A DNA stretch of 40,981 nt from Halobacteriales archaeon QH_7_69_31 (GCA_003021745.1 PXQY01000109.1:1-40981), one strand, 5' to 3'. Positions 7,752 through 16,043 are shown, numbered from the stretch's first letter. Made by a program: numbers and translations. Notes: generated by a model from the letters alone, not told the origin.

Positions 7752-7798
7752 GACCCGGTTGCTGCAGGGCCGGAGTCGGCAGGGTCGACGGCCGGACG

Positions 7799-8398
7799 TT
7801 ACAACAGCACGCCGCGCTGGAACAGCCAGACGGCGACGCGGCCGGCGGGTACGAGCCCAAGCCCAAGCACGATGGTACCGATGGTCGTGCGAGCGTCAGC
7901 ACCGCGGGCCGTGGCCCCATGCCGCCACAATTGGAGGCCGACGAAACAGGCTCCGACGACGCCCCCGGCTAATAGCGTGAACGAGGGCAGGACGCCGGTC
8001 GGGACGGCGGGCTCGTTCGCGGTAGCGAAGTCGGCCCCGAGCCCCACCGCGCCAACGACGCCGGCGGCGAGGACGTACCCGACGCCGGCGAGTGAGTGCC
8101 GGACGACGGACGAGGGGCTCGCCGAGTCGTGGGCCCCGGGAAGCAGGCTTGGTGCAGCGTACGTCGCGGTGCCGGTGTAGACGAGCGGGAGCGTCACGAG
8201 CCCGACCGTCAGGGCGTACGGCAGCGCGGCCCAGACCGCCAGAATGACCCACGCAGCCGTTAGGGCGTAGGTCCGGCCGGAGGGGTCGCCGAGCAGGACC
8301 GGCGGCACTACGACGACAGCCAGGGCGACGAGCGCGAAGATGCTGATCGGTACCGAGTACGGCCGGAACCGGTCGACAGTGGAGGGCGGCGTCGACAT
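7799..8398 (-). CDS. conserved-looking haloarchaeal membrane protein of unknown function
   Basis: A 199-residue protein with five or six hydrophobic helices (for example VPISIFALVALAVVVVPPVL, LTAAWVILAVWAALPYALTV, LAGVGYVLAAGVVGAVGLGA and IGTIVLGLGLVPAGRVAVWL). I do not recognise the family. The ATG at 8398 is chosen because a TATA-like element (CACTTTTCCC) is centred 26 nt upstream. An alternative ATG at 8482, only 3 nt after the pantoate kinase stop, would add 28 residues with no hydrophobic content. It lies between two CoA-pathway genes, but nothing in the sequence shows a role in that pathway. Confidence 0.65.
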   Translation of the reverse strand: MSTPPSTVDRFRPYSVPISIFALVALAVVVVPPVLLGDPSGRTYALTAAWVILAVWAALPYALTVGLVTLPLVYTGTATYAAPSLLPGAHDSASPSSVVRHSLAGVGYVLAAGVVGAVGLGADFATANEPAVPTGVLPSFTLLAGGVVGACFVGLQLWRHGATARGADARTTIGTIVLGLGLVPAGRVAVWLFQRGVLL

Positions 8399-8419
8399 CG
8401 TAACGTATTCCGACGCCAG

Positions 8420-8429
8420 GGAAAAGTGT
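8420..8429 (-). promoter_or_regulatory. TATA-like element deciding the start of the interposed membrane protein
   Basis: ACACTTTTCC on the minus strand, inside the short upstream extension of the frame, 26 nt from the ATG at 8398. Confidence 0.45.
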
Positions 8430-8485
8430 CTTCGGTCGCCCGGTGAGACCGTCGCCGAGCCCGGGTCGGTATCGGGAGCCATTCG

Positions 8486-9304
8486 CTACCGGAGGTGCGC
8501 CCCGGCCAGCGACACCGCACACCGCTCGGCGTCGTAGCCCGCATCCGACAGCCCCGTGTCCAGAGCGAAGACGGACTCGCCGAGCATCGCCATCGAAGCC
8601 TCCCCGCCGGCCTCCGCGACGGCCTGGACCGTCTCGCGGACCTCGGGCGTGAGCAGTCCGGTCTCGCGGGCGAACTCGCGGGAGGCGTGCATGAACGTCT
8701 CCAGGGTGGGTTCGGCGACCAGCGCCGACAGCGCCTGGCGGCCGGCCTCGGTGATCGCGTCTGTGTCGCCCGAGATGACTTCCTCGGTCCCGAGTTGGCC
8801 CCGAGCGAGGTACTCGACCTCGCGGGTGGCCGGGATGCCGTCCAAAACACCGTGGGCCGGCGCACCCGGCTCGAGGCGGACGGGGAAGCCGCCGCGGGCC
8901 TGTGCGACCACGTCGCCGAGCCCGGTTTCGGCCTGGATGTCGGCGCCGTGGGCGACGGTGACGAGTTCGTTCTCCGAGAGGCCGTGGTCGAACACCGCGT
9001 CGGCGGCCAGCGCCGTCCCGAGGGCGGCCGCGCCGGAGACGCCGAAGCCGGCCGACAGCGGGAGGTCGGTCTCGACGACCACGTGGGCGGTCGACCGGAG
9101 CGCGTCGAGGACCCGGGCGACCGCCTCGAGGTCGCAGGTCTCGCCGTTCAGTTCGACGCCGTCGCCGGGCTCGAGCCGGACGGTGACGCCGTCGGCGAGG
9201 GTGACGCCGGCGCCCCGCGAGCCCGCCTTTGTCGGGTCTTCGTCTCGGTTGACGGTGAAGAAGCCGGTCACGTGGCCCGGGACGAACGCGGTCGCGTCGG
9301 TCAC
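8486..9304 (-). CDS. pantoate kinase (archaeal GHMP kinase)
   Basis: It phosphorylates pantoate with ATP, the archaeal route into coenzyme A. The protein is a 272-residue GHMP-superfamily enzyme: AFVPGHVTGFF at the N-terminus, the ATP-binding loop PLSAGFGVSGAAALGTALAA near residue 80, HGADIQAETGLGDVVAQARGG (typical of pantoate kinases), and a C-terminal GGEASMAMLGESVFAL strand-helix. The GTG at 9304 overlaps the TGA of a 16-codon open frame that starts exactly where leaderless transcription is expected, suggesting translational coupling to a mini-ORF. Together with the synthetase at 6974-7720 it makes the two-step archaeal replacement for bacterial PanC/PanK. Confidence 0.9.
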   Translation of the reverse strand: MTDATAFVPGHVTGFFTVNRDEDPTKAGSRGAGVTLADGVTVRLEPGDGVELNGETCDLEAVARVLDALRSTAHVVVETDLPLSAGFGVSGAAALGTALAADAVFDHGLSENELVTVAHGADIQAETGLGDVVAQARGGFPVRLEPGAPAHGVLDGIPATREVEYLARGQLGTEEVISGDTDAITEAGRQALSALVAEPTLETFMHASREFARETGLLTPEVRETVQAVAEAGGEASMAMLGESVFALDTGLSDAGYDAERCAVSLAGAHLR

Positions 9305-9351
9305 CGGGCCCCTCCCGGAGCCGCGCCGTCTCGCGTCGGTGGTGGGGTCAT
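9301..9351 (-). CDS. 16-codon leader ORF overlapping the pantoate kinase start
   Basis: The ATG at 9351 lies 27-28 nt downstream of a clear TATA-like element, so it should be the 5' end of a leaderless mRNA. It encodes MTPPPTRDGAAPGGAR and ends in a TGA that shares bases with the GTG of the kinase gene. Nothing in the peptide is recognisable. It may exist only to load ribosomes, or it may be a remnant of a longer N-terminal frame. Confidence 0.4.
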   Translation of the reverse strand: MTPPPTRDGAAPGGAR

Positions 9352-9373
9352 GGCGGGGCCTGCGGGTGGCGGT

Positions 9374-9382
9374 GGGTTAAGG
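9374..9382 (-). promoter_or_regulatory. TATA-like element upstream of the leader ORF and pantoate kinase
   Basis: CCTTAACCC on the minus strand, 27-28 nt before the leader ATG at 9351 and about 75 nt before the kinase GTG. Confidence 0.5.
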
Positions 9383-9406
9383 CTTCCTCGACGCGGTCGC
9401 TGTGTA

Positions 9407-9443
9407 CCGGTACGACCGCACGCCTTCGTGCGGTCGCTACCGG
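9407..9443 (-). terminator. strong hairpin between mrpG and the pantoate kinase promoter
   Basis: Arms CGACCGCACG (9413-9422) and CGTGCGGTCG (9427-9436) pair perfectly around a CCTT loop and extend through CCGGTA/TACCGG with a single bulged C. It starts 22 nt after the mrpG stop, so it probably ends the mrp transcript or stabilises its 3' end. No T-run follows, so simple oligo-T termination is not shown. Confidence 0.45.
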
Positions 9444-9464
9444 AATGATGGACAGTAGTCACTA

Positions 9465-9824
9465 TCAGTCGTCCGTCGGGTCGTCGACCCGGTCGCTCGC
9501 GGTCGGCCAGGTCACGTCGCCCGCGAACCCGATGTCCATGCGCTGGGCGGCCCGCGAGATCATGTGGACGCCGGTCGGGGCGGTGGCGAACAGAAAGAGG
9601 ATGCCGACGAGCGAGACCAGGCCGGCGCCCGCCGGCCCGAAGTGGACGAACCCGGCGAGGAAGATGCTCGCGGCGCCGAGCGTGGTGGCCTTGCTGGTCG
9701 CGTGCATCCGGTTGTAGACGTCGGGGAGCCGCAGGAGCCCGATCGTGCCGACGAGCAGGAAGAAGGCGCCGATGCCGACGAGCAGCGTGACGACGGCCGG
9801 CCGAAAGGCGGCGTGGGCGGTCAT
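9465..9824 (-). CDS. mrpG: Mrp-type Na+/H+ antiporter subunit G
   Basis: A small membrane subunit of the Mrp (Mnh) cation/proton antiporter, 119 residues, three hydrophobic helices. Family wording includes GTIGLLRLPDVYNRMHATSKATTLG and ILFLFATAPTGVHMISRAA. It is the last gene of the operon, overlaps mrpF by 4 bp, and is followed by a strong hairpin. The C-terminal 25 residues are polar and acidic and should face the cytosol or the complex edge. Confidence 0.9.
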   Translation of the reverse strand: MTAHAAFRPAVVTLLVGIGAFFLLVGTIGLLRLPDVYNRMHATSKATTLGAASIFLAGFVHFGPAGAGLVSLVGILFLFATAPTGVHMISRAAQRMDIGFAGDVTWPTASDRVDDPTDD

Positions 9825-10111
9825 TCGATGATGTCCCCCTCCGTGACGTACCGGGCGACGGCGATGGTGCTGATGAACCCGATGATCGCGAGCACGAGCG
9901 CCACGTCGACGAACAGCCCGCGGCCGGTCTCGATGGCGAACAGCACGGCGATGGCGACGACGTTCGTGCCGATGGTGTCGAGGCCGACGACCCGGTCGGG
10001 CGTCGTGGGCCCGCGGATGACGCGGTAGCTCGCGAACAGCGTGACGCCGGCCGACAGCAGGATGCCGGCGGTGAGCGCGGCCTGGAGTAGCGGCGGGAGT
10101 TCACTCGCCAT
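9821..10111 (-). CDS. mrpF: Mrp-type Na+/H+ antiporter subunit F
   Basis: A 96-residue three-helix membrane subunit. It contains RVIRGPTTPDRVVGLDTIGTN, the conserved MrpF loop, and ALVLAIIGFISTIAVARYV in the last helix. The ATG at 10111 lies inside the mrpE 3' end (11 bp overlap), and its own stop overlaps mrpG by 4 bp, so synthesis of the subunits is coupled. Confidence 0.9.
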   Translation of the reverse strand: MASELPPLLQAALTAGILLSAGVTLFASYRVIRGPTTPDRVVGLDTIGTNVVAIAVLFAIETGRGLFVDVALVLAIIGFISTIAVARYVTEGDIIE

Positions 10112-10901
10112 CGGTGCTCCCTCCGGTGTCCTCGCGGTGCGACTCGGCGCCGTCCTCGCCCGCCGAGGCGTCGCATTCGGGGTGAGCATCGTCGACCACC
10201 GATGCGTCGTGGTCGGGGTCGGTGGCATCGCCGCTCGCCGAGTCTCCGCGTTCGGGGTGGGCATCATCGTCCGCCGAGGTGTCGCCGTCGGGGTCGGCGC
10301 CATCGTCGCCCACCGAGTGGTCGTGTGCCGGATCGTCCGGGGGCCCGCCACCCGGCGGGCCGGAGCGGCCGGGAGGCCGGTCGCCGGGGTCGGCCGGTTC
10401 GTCGAAGATGCGGAGGGCGTAATCCTCCAATCGCCGGATGGGGGCGACGACGGCACGGCGGTCGGATGCGGCGATGGCGTGGACGTACAAGGTGTTGGTC
10501 GCGGGTTCGTGGTCCATTGTGAGCGTCCCCGGGGTGAGGGTGATGCTGTTGGCGATGGTCGCGACGGCGGCATCGGTCTCGACGCGGAGCGGGATGGCGA
10601 CGACGTCTGGGTCGATTGGCATCGAGGGCGCGAGGACGCGGTAGGCGACCTCGACGTTCGCGGTGGAAAGCTCGACGAGGAACACCGCGACGTACCGGAG
10701 CACCCACGGGACGGCGCCGACCGCCCGGCGGAGGCGGACGTCGGTCGTGTAGAACCCCCGGGTGACGTAGGCGATGGGGAGGCCGACGAGGAGGCCGACG
10801 AGGAACTCGCCGGCGACGGTCGCGGGCTCGGGGCTGACGCCGCGGACGAACAGCCACAGCACGGCGAGGGCGACCCCGATGGTCGGCCACCGCCGCGTCA
10901 C
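10101..10901 (-). CDS. mrpE: Mrp-type Na+/H+ antiporter subunit E with long acidic repeat tail
   Basis: Residues 1-165 are a normal MrpE subunit: two hydrophobic segments near the N-terminus, then VAYRVLAPSMPIDPDVVAIPL, ANSITLTPGTLTMDHEPATNTLYVHAI (conserved MrpE core) and a RRLEDYALRIF helix. From about residue 172 a tail of nearly 95 residues is added. It is Pro/Gly-rich at first and then strongly acidic, with about 2.3 copies of a 25-residue repeat (DDAHPER/DDAHPEC blocks). Typical subunits lack this tail. The start overlaps the mrpD stop by 4 bp. Confidence 0.9.
   Translation of the reverse strand: MTRRWPTIGVALAVLWLFVRGVSPEPATVAGEFLVGLLVGLPIAYVTRGFYTTDVRLRRAVGAVPWVLRYVAVFLVELSTANVEVAYRVLAPSMPIDPDVVAIPLRVETDAAVATIANSITLTPGTLTMDHEPATNTLYVHAIAASDRRAVVAPIRRLEDYALRIFDEPADPGDRPPGRSGPPGGGPPDDPAHDHSVGDDGADPDGDTSADDDAHPERGDSASGDATDPDHDASVVDDAHPECDASAGEDGAESHREDTGGSTDGE
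10150..10315 (-). repeat. 75-bp in-frame tandem repeat inside the mrpE tail
   Basis: Two adjacent units with a 75-bp period, starting near 10164 and 10239, plus a partial third, encode the 25-residue acidic repeats. Conserved blocks are TTCGGGGTG-AGCATC type and GGTCGGGGTCGG type words on the plus strand. Confidence 0.6.
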
Positions 10902-12466
10902 GAGCCGTCACCTCCCTCCAGGACCGCCTCGACGTAGCCCTGGCGGTCGAGCGCCGCCGTCGCGGCGGCTTCGCTGGCGCGCACGAGCGGGTCGAACCCG
11001 ACGCCGACGGCGACCAGGAGCCCGGCGAGCACGGCGGCGCCGGCGACCAGGGCCGGCCGTCGCTCGTAGGGGACCGGGTCGCCCCAGAACGCCGCGTTCC
11101 AGGCGCGCGTGACGTAGGCGACGGTGAGCGCGGCGCCGGCGATGGCGACCGCCACGGCGAGGGCCGACCCGTCGCGGGCGGCGACGTCGAACACGAGGAG
11201 CTTCCCGAAGAACCCGACCAGCGGCGGGATGCCGACCAAGGCGAGGCTGCCGACGAGGAAGGCGCCGGCCAGCACGGGGTCGCGGTCGGCGATGCCGCCG
11301 AGGTCGGCGAACCGGGAGCTACCGCCGCCGGCGCGGAGCGCGCCGCTGACGAGAAAGAGGCTGCTCTTGGCGAGGCCGTGGCCCACGGCGTACACGACGG
11401 CGGCCGCGATGCCGAGCGACCGAACGGCCTGGGAGCCGGCCGTCGCCGCGATGGCGAGCGGGAGGAGGACGTACCCGATCTGGCCGATGCTGGAGTACGC
11501 GAGCAGCCCGTCGAGGTCCGGTTGCACGACCGCGCCGACGCCGCCGAACAGGATGCTCCCGGCCGCCATCAGGAAGAGGACGGGACCGACGAACGCCAGC
11601 ATCGAGTCCCCGGCGCCACCAAAGGGAAGTCCGACGGGGAGCGGGGCGGCGGCGAACACGCCGAAGTACAGCCGGATGATGGCGTATATGCCGACCTTCT
11701 TGACGACGCCGGCCAGCACCGCCGTGACCGGCGCGGGCGCCGCCCGGTAGGCCTCCGGCACCCAGAACTGGAAGGGGACGACGCCGGCCTTGAGCGCGAA
11801 GACGACCAGAAGGAGCGTCGAGATCCCGAGGACGGGCGCGGGGTCGATGCCGTAGGCCTGGTGGGCGGCGAGCCGGCGGGACATGTCGGCCATGTTCAGC
11901 GTGCCGGTCGTGGCGTACAGGCCCCCGACCGCGAGCAGCATGAGGGCGCCGCCGACCAGGTTGAGGACGGCGTACTGGAAGCCGGCGCGGGTGTGCCGGG
12001 GGCCGCTGTAGAACGCCACGAGGACGTACGACGCCACCAGCATCACCTCGAACCAGACGAAGAGGTTGAAGAGGTCGCCGGTGAGCAGCGACCCGGTGAC
12101 GCCGACGAGCATGAAGTGGTACAGGGGGTGGTAGGCCAGCCGCTGGTCCTCGGCACGGAGGTACGCAAGCGAGTACGCCACGGCGACGAGCGAGACGACG
12201 GCCGTCAGCCCGAGCAGCACCACGGCCAGCGCGTCGGCCACCATGGAGATGCCGAACGGCGCCGGCCAGCCGGAGACCTGGTAGGTGAGGATGCCGCCGT
12301 CCGCCACGCGGGCGGCGAGGGCGGCCACCCCAGCGAGGTACGCGAGGCTCCCCAGGAGGCTCAGTCCGCGCTGGAGCCGTGGGGCGGGGCGGGCAAGCAG
12401 CGTGCCGACGGCGGTCGACAGTGCCGCCAGCATCGGCGCGACCACGACGTGACTCGGGTCAACCAC
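10898..12466 (-). CDS. mrpD: Mrp-type Na+/H+ antiporter subunit D
   Basis: A proton-conducting membrane subunit related to NADH dehydrogenase NuoM/NuoN, 522 residues, about 14 hydrophobic helices. Visible signatures are LLTGDLFNLFVWFEVMLVASYVL, KAGVVPFQFWVPEAYRAAPAPVTAVLAGVVKKVG (channel lysines) and YSSIGQIGYVLLPLAIA. The GTG at 12466, overlapping the mrpC stop by 8 bp, was chosen over a longer frame that runs into mrpC. Confidence 0.92.
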   Translation of the reverse strand: MVDPSHVVVAPMLAALSTAVGTLLARPAPRLQRGLSLLGSLAYLAGVAALAARVADGGILTYQVSGWPAPFGISMVADALAVVLLGLTAVVSLVAVAYSLAYLRAEDQRLAYHPLYHFMLVGVTGSLLTGDLFNLFVWFEVMLVASYVLVAFYSGPRHTRAGFQYAVLNLVGGALMLLAVGGLYATTGTLNMADMSRRLAAHQAYGIDPAPVLGISTLLLVVFALKAGVVPFQFWVPEAYRAAPAPVTAVLAGVVKKVGIYAIIRLYFGVFAAAPLPVGLPFGGAGDSMLAFVGPVLFLMAAGSILFGGVGAVVQPDLDGLLAYSSIGQIGYVLLPLAIAATAGSQAVRSLGIAAAVVYAVGHGLAKSSLFLVSGALRAGGGSSRFADLGGIADRDPVLAGAFLVGSLALVGIPPLVGFFGKLLVFDVAARDGSALAVAVAIAGAALTVAYVTRAWNAAFWGDPVPYERRPALVAGAAVLAGLLVAVGVGFDPLVRASEAAATAALDRQGYVEAVLEGGDGS

Positions 12467-13064
12467 CGTCGGCACCTCCCGCGTCCGGGTCGCCGTCGCC
12501 GTCACGCTTCGTCTGTCCGCCACTGTCACGCTCGTCGGGCATCACGCCGTCGCGGGCTCCGCCCCGGCCTGTCGCGGGCGTGTGGACCTCGCCGTCACCT
12601 GCGGGCGTGTCGACGACCCCGCCGTCGGTCGCGGGCTCGTCGCCCTCCCTTCCTGCGTCGCCCTCGACGTTGGCCGTCCCCGCGGCGACGTCGGCCTGGA
12701 CGCCGGCGGGGACGGCCCCGGCCGGGTGGCCGCCTCCGGCGAGTTCGCGGAGGTCCAGCGTGCCGTGCTCCTGGTAGAGCCGGTAGGTCAACACCAATGC
12801 GAAGGCGGTGGTGCCGAATCCGATGACGATGGCCGTGAGCACGAGCGCCTGGACTAAGGGGTCGGTGACGCCGGCCGTCTCGCCGCCGTGGTCCACGATC
12901 GGGGCGGTCCCGGTGAGGCCGCCCATCGTCACGAGGTAGACGTTCGCGGTCTGGCCGAGGATGACGACGCCCCAGACGACCCGGACGACGTCACGGCGGA
13001 GCAGGAGGAAGGTGCCGACGGTGGCGAGGGCGCCGAGCGCCAGCGCGAGGACGACCTGGGTCAC
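12459..13064 (-). CDS. mrpC: Mrp-type Na+/H+ antiporter subunit C with hydrophilic C-terminal extension
   Basis: A NuoK-like three-helix subunit: residues 1-112 contain LLRRDVVRVVWGVVILGQTANVYLVTMGG and ALVLTAIVIGFGTTAFALVLTYRLY. A further 85-90 residues, rich in Gly, Asp, Thr and Pro with no predicted structure, follow (GDEPATDGGVVDTPAGDGEV). Family members are usually about 115-150 residues, so the tail is an addition comparable to the one on MrpE. The start overlaps the mrpB stop by 4 bp. Confidence 0.9.
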   Translation of the reverse strand: MTQVVLALALGALATVGTFLLLRRDVVRVVWGVVILGQTANVYLVTMGGLTGTAPIVDHGGETAGVTDPLVQALVLTAIVIGFGTTAFALVLTYRLYQEHGTLDLRELAGGGHPAGAVPAGVQADVAAGTANVEGDAGREGDEPATDGGVVDTPAGDGEVHTPATGRGGARDGVMPDERDSGGQTKRDGDGDPDAGGADGG

Positions 13065-13567
13065 TCCCGGCCCACCACCTTGAGGATCGTGAGGAGGGCG
13101 CCGACGACCACGAGATACACCCCGAGGTCGAAAACGAGGGCGCTGGCGAGTTCGATTTCGTGGTACAGCGGGACGCCCTCGACGAACACGACGGCCTGCG
13201 AGAGGAAGGGGTAGCCGGCGAGCATGGCGGCGACGCCGCCGGCCGCCGCGAGGGCGAGCCCGGCGGCGAACGTCCCGGCGAAGGTCTCGGTCACCCCCGA
13301 GAGGACGCCGCGGCCGGGCACCGTCACGCCGAGGAGCGTCTCCTCGAGTTCGTCGAGGCCGTAGATGATGGCGGTGAGGGCGAAGGCCGTGACCGTGAGG
13401 ACGCCGGCGATGAAGCCGCCGCCGGGGAGGTTGTGGCCCCGCACCAGGAGCGCGACCGCGGTCACGAGGATGAGCGGGACGACCGTCCGGGTGACGAGCC
13501 GGGCGATGACGGTCGTCTCCCGGCGCGGGTCGCGACGGCCGGCGGGCCGACCTCGCCCGTCGCTCAC
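13061..13567 (-). CDS. mrpB: Mrp-type Na+/H+ antiporter subunit B
   Basis: A 168-residue membrane subunit with four hydrophobic helices. It carries the conserved RGHNLPGGGFIAGVLTVTAFAL loop and FVEGVPLYHEIELASALVFDLGVYLVVVG. The GTG at 13567 overlaps the mrpA TGA by 2 bases. The first 20 residues are Arg/Gly rich. Confidence 0.92.
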   Translation of the reverse strand: MSDGRGRPAGRRDPRRETTVIARLVTRTVVPLILVTAVALLVRGHNLPGGGFIAGVLTVTAFALTAIIYGLDELEETLLGVTVPGRGVLSGVTETFAGTFAAGLALAAAGGVAAMLAGYPFLSQAVVFVEGVPLYHEIELASALVFDLGVYLVVVGALLTILKVVGRE

Positions 13568-16020
13568 GGCGCTTCCCCCGTGCCGCGCATGGCGATGAGC
13601 GTCAGCACCGACAGCGCCGCGATGGCGAGGACGGTGATCTCGCCCAGGGTGTCGAACGCCCGGAAGTCGACCAGGATGACGTTCACGAGGTTGCCGCCGC
13701 CGGCGGCGTCGAGGAGGACGGGGCCGTGTTCGGCGGGGACGCCGCCGTTCTCGACGAAGAACTCGGCGATGCGGTCGTCCGGCCGGCCGGCGGTGGCCAC
13801 GAGCACCGTGACGAGGACGGTCGCGCCGACGAGTGCGGCGACGAAGCCGTCCGTGATCGAGCGCAGGCGGGTGGCCTCGCCGTAGAACGCGGGGAGTTCG
13901 TCCAGCACGAGCAGGAGGATGACGAGCACGAGCGTCTCGACGACGAGCTGGGTCAGCGCGAGGTCCGGCGCCGACGCCAGGACGTAGAAGACCGCGACCA
14001 TGAACCCGAGGATCGAGAGGGTGAGCACGCCGGCGACGTGCGACGGGGCGGTGCCGACCGCGGCGGCGCCCACGACCGCCACCAGGAGGACGAGTGCGAT
14101 CGGCAGGCCGACGACGAAGCCGTCGAACGCCGGGAGGTCGACGCCGGTGGCGGTGTAGCCGCCGAGGACGAGGAGGCTCGTCGAGGCGAGAAGCACCGCG
14201 GCGTAGGTCCGCACCACGCCGGTCTGGACGTACCGCGGGACGAGCGCGCCGAGCCGGTCCAGCCCCTCGATACCGGCGTCGTAGTAGGCGTCCGGGCTGG
14301 TGTGGGGGACCGCCCGGAGCCGCCGGACGCCGCGGTGGATCCGGTCGTAGGAGGGGTAGAGCACCGCCCCGAGTCCGATGGCGAGCAGGCTCATGCCGGC
14401 GTACGGAGAGGGCGATGTCGGGAGGTGGTACTCGAAGCCGTGGCCCCCGGCCACGGCGCTGCTCGCGACGACGCTCGCGAGGAACGACTCGAAGGCCTCG
14501 ACGTGGACGCCGACCGTCGCGAGGACGCCGGCCAGCCCGACGAGGCCGGCCAGGCCGCCCAGGAGGACCGTCGGCGCCAGCATCGACCACGGCGGGGCCT
14601 GGATCTCGGGGTCGGCGAGGCCGTCGGGCGGCTCGCCGAAGAACAGCATCAGAAACCGGATCGAGTAGAGGACCGTGAACACGCTGCCGAAGACGGCGAT
14701 GGCGGGGAACAGGAGGTACAGGCCGCCCTCGTGGGCGGCGACCTCCCAGGTCGCCTCGAACAGAAGCTCCTTCGAGTAGAAGCCGTTGAACGGCGGGACG
14801 CCGGCCATCCCGAGGGCGGCGACGACGGTGACGGCGGCCGTGACGGGGAGGTGCTCGGCGAGCCCGCCGAGGTCGTGGATGGCGCGGGTGCCGGCCTCGT
14901 GGGCGACGATGCCGGCGACGAGGAACAGCGCGGCCTTGAACAGCGCGTGGTTGACGATGTGGAAGGCGCCCGCCTCGACGCCGGCCTCGGTCGCGAGCCC
15001 GTAGCCGGCGATGATGAGCCCGAGGTGGGAGGCTGTCGAATACGCCAGAAGCTCCTTCACGTCCGTCGCGCCGACCGCCAGGACGGCGGTGACCGCCATC
15101 GAGACCAGCCCCAGCGTGGCGACGAGAAGCGTCCAGTCGGGGACCGCGACGTCCGGCGGCAGAAAGAGGGGGCGGAGCCGCCCGACGAGGTAGACGCCTG
15201 CCTTGACCATCGTGGCGGAGTGCAGGAACGCCGAGACGGGCGTGGGCGCCTCCATCGCGTCGGGCAGCCAGATCTGCAGCGGCACCTGGGCCGACTTGGC
15301 GGCGGCGCCGACGACGAAGAGTGCGACGACCGGGACGAACAGTCCTCGGGTCTCGAGGGCGCCGCGGACGCCCTCGGGGTTCGCCAGCATCGAGCCATCG
15401 GTGCCGACGAGCGTGAACGTGCGGGCCAGCCCCGGCGCCTCTCCGGTGACGTGGGCAAGAAGTACGACGCCGACCAGGAGGAACAGGCCGCCTACGACGG
15501 TGACCAACATCGACTTCCGGGCGGCGTACCGGCCGGCGTCGGTCGTCCGGTAGTGGCCGATGAGCAGAAAGGAGGTGACGGAGGTGAGTTCCCAGAAGAC
15601 GAACAGCGCGATCAGGTCGGCGGCGAGCGCGACGCCGAGCATCGAGCCCATGAACGCGAGCAGCGTCGCGTAGTACCGCTGGGTTCCGGGTTCGTCACGC
15701 ATGTAGCCGGCCGAGTAGATGAACACGAGGACACCGACGCCGGTGGCGAGGACGCCGACGAGGAGCGCGAGCCCGTCGAGGTACAGCGCGAGTTCGACGC
15801 CCAGTGCGGGGATCCAGGGAACGACGACGGCGCCGGCGTCCGGTGTGGCGTGGAGGGCGGCGTCGGCCTGGGTCGCCAAGAGTGCGAGACAGACCGCCGC
15901 GACCCCGGCGGCGAAGTACGCCGTCCGCTCGCCGAGGACCCGGTGGACGACCGGGACGAGGGCGGCACCGAGGAACGGCAACCCGAGGACGGCGAGGAGG
16001 ACGGCGGCGTCCGGTGACAC
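13564..16020 (-). CDS. mrpA: Mrp-type Na+/H+ antiporter subunit A (with MrpB-like C-terminal domain)
   Basis: The large NuoL-like membrane subunit, 818 residues, about 20 hydrophobic helices. Markers are YSAGYMRDEPGTQRYYATLL, LIALFVFWELTSVTSFLLIG, KSAQVPLQIWLPDAMEAPTPVSAFLHSATMVKAG (proton-channel region), AYSTASHLGLIIAGYG and GVPPFNGFYSKELL. The C-terminal third adds the MrpB-like domain seen in full-length MrpA. The GTG at 16020 is supported by a TATA-like element 28 nt upstream. It leads the seven-gene operon, whose complex exports Na+ in exchange for H+ across the cell membrane. Confidence 0.93.
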   Translation of the reverse strand: MSPDAAVLLAVLGLPFLGAALVPVVHRVLGERTAYFAAGVAAVCLALLATQADAALHATPDAGAVVVPWIPALGVELALYLDGLALLVGVLATGVGVLVFIYSAGYMRDEPGTQRYYATLLAFMGSMLGVALAADLIALFVFWELTSVTSFLLIGHYRTTDAGRYAARKSMLVTVVGGLFLLVGVVLLAHVTGEAPGLARTFTLVGTDGSMLANPEGVRGALETRGLFVPVVALFVVGAAAKSAQVPLQIWLPDAMEAPTPVSAFLHSATMVKAGVYLVGRLRPLFLPPDVAVPDWTLLVATLGLVSMAVTAVLAVGATDVKELLAYSTASHLGLIIAGYGLATEAGVEAGAFHIVNHALFKAALFLVAGIVAHEAGTRAIHDLGGLAEHLPVTAAVTVVAALGMAGVPPFNGFYSKELLFEATWEVAAHEGGLYLLFPAIAVFGSVFTVLYSIRFLMLFFGEPPDGLADPEIQAPPWSMLAPTVLLGGLAGLVGLAGVLATVGVHVEAFESFLASVVASSAVAGGHGFEYHLPTSPSPYAGMSLLAIGLGAVLYPSYDRIHRGVRRLRAVPHTSPDAYYDAGIEGLDRLGALVPRYVQTGVVRTYAAVLLASTSLLVLGGYTATGVDLPAFDGFVVGLPIALVLLVAVVGAAAVGTAPSHVAGVLTLSILGFMVAVFYVLASAPDLALTQLVVETLVLVILLLVLDELPAFYGEATRLRSITDGFVAALVGATVLVTVLVATAGRPDDRIAEFFVENGGVPAEHGPVLLDAAGGGNLVNVILVDFRAFDTLGEITVLAIAALSVLTLIAMRGTGEAP

Positions 16021-16043
16021 GGCCGAACGCCGGCCCGCGCCGG

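Noticed and set aside
13726-16017. A 763-codon open frame on the plus strand opposite mrpA, and similar long frames opposite the Fe-S oxidoreductase, CNNM and mrpD genes
   Set aside because: They are antisense shadows produced by GC-rich third positions; the translations are His/Arg/Glu/Gly-biased without motifs, while the opposite strand encodes known families.
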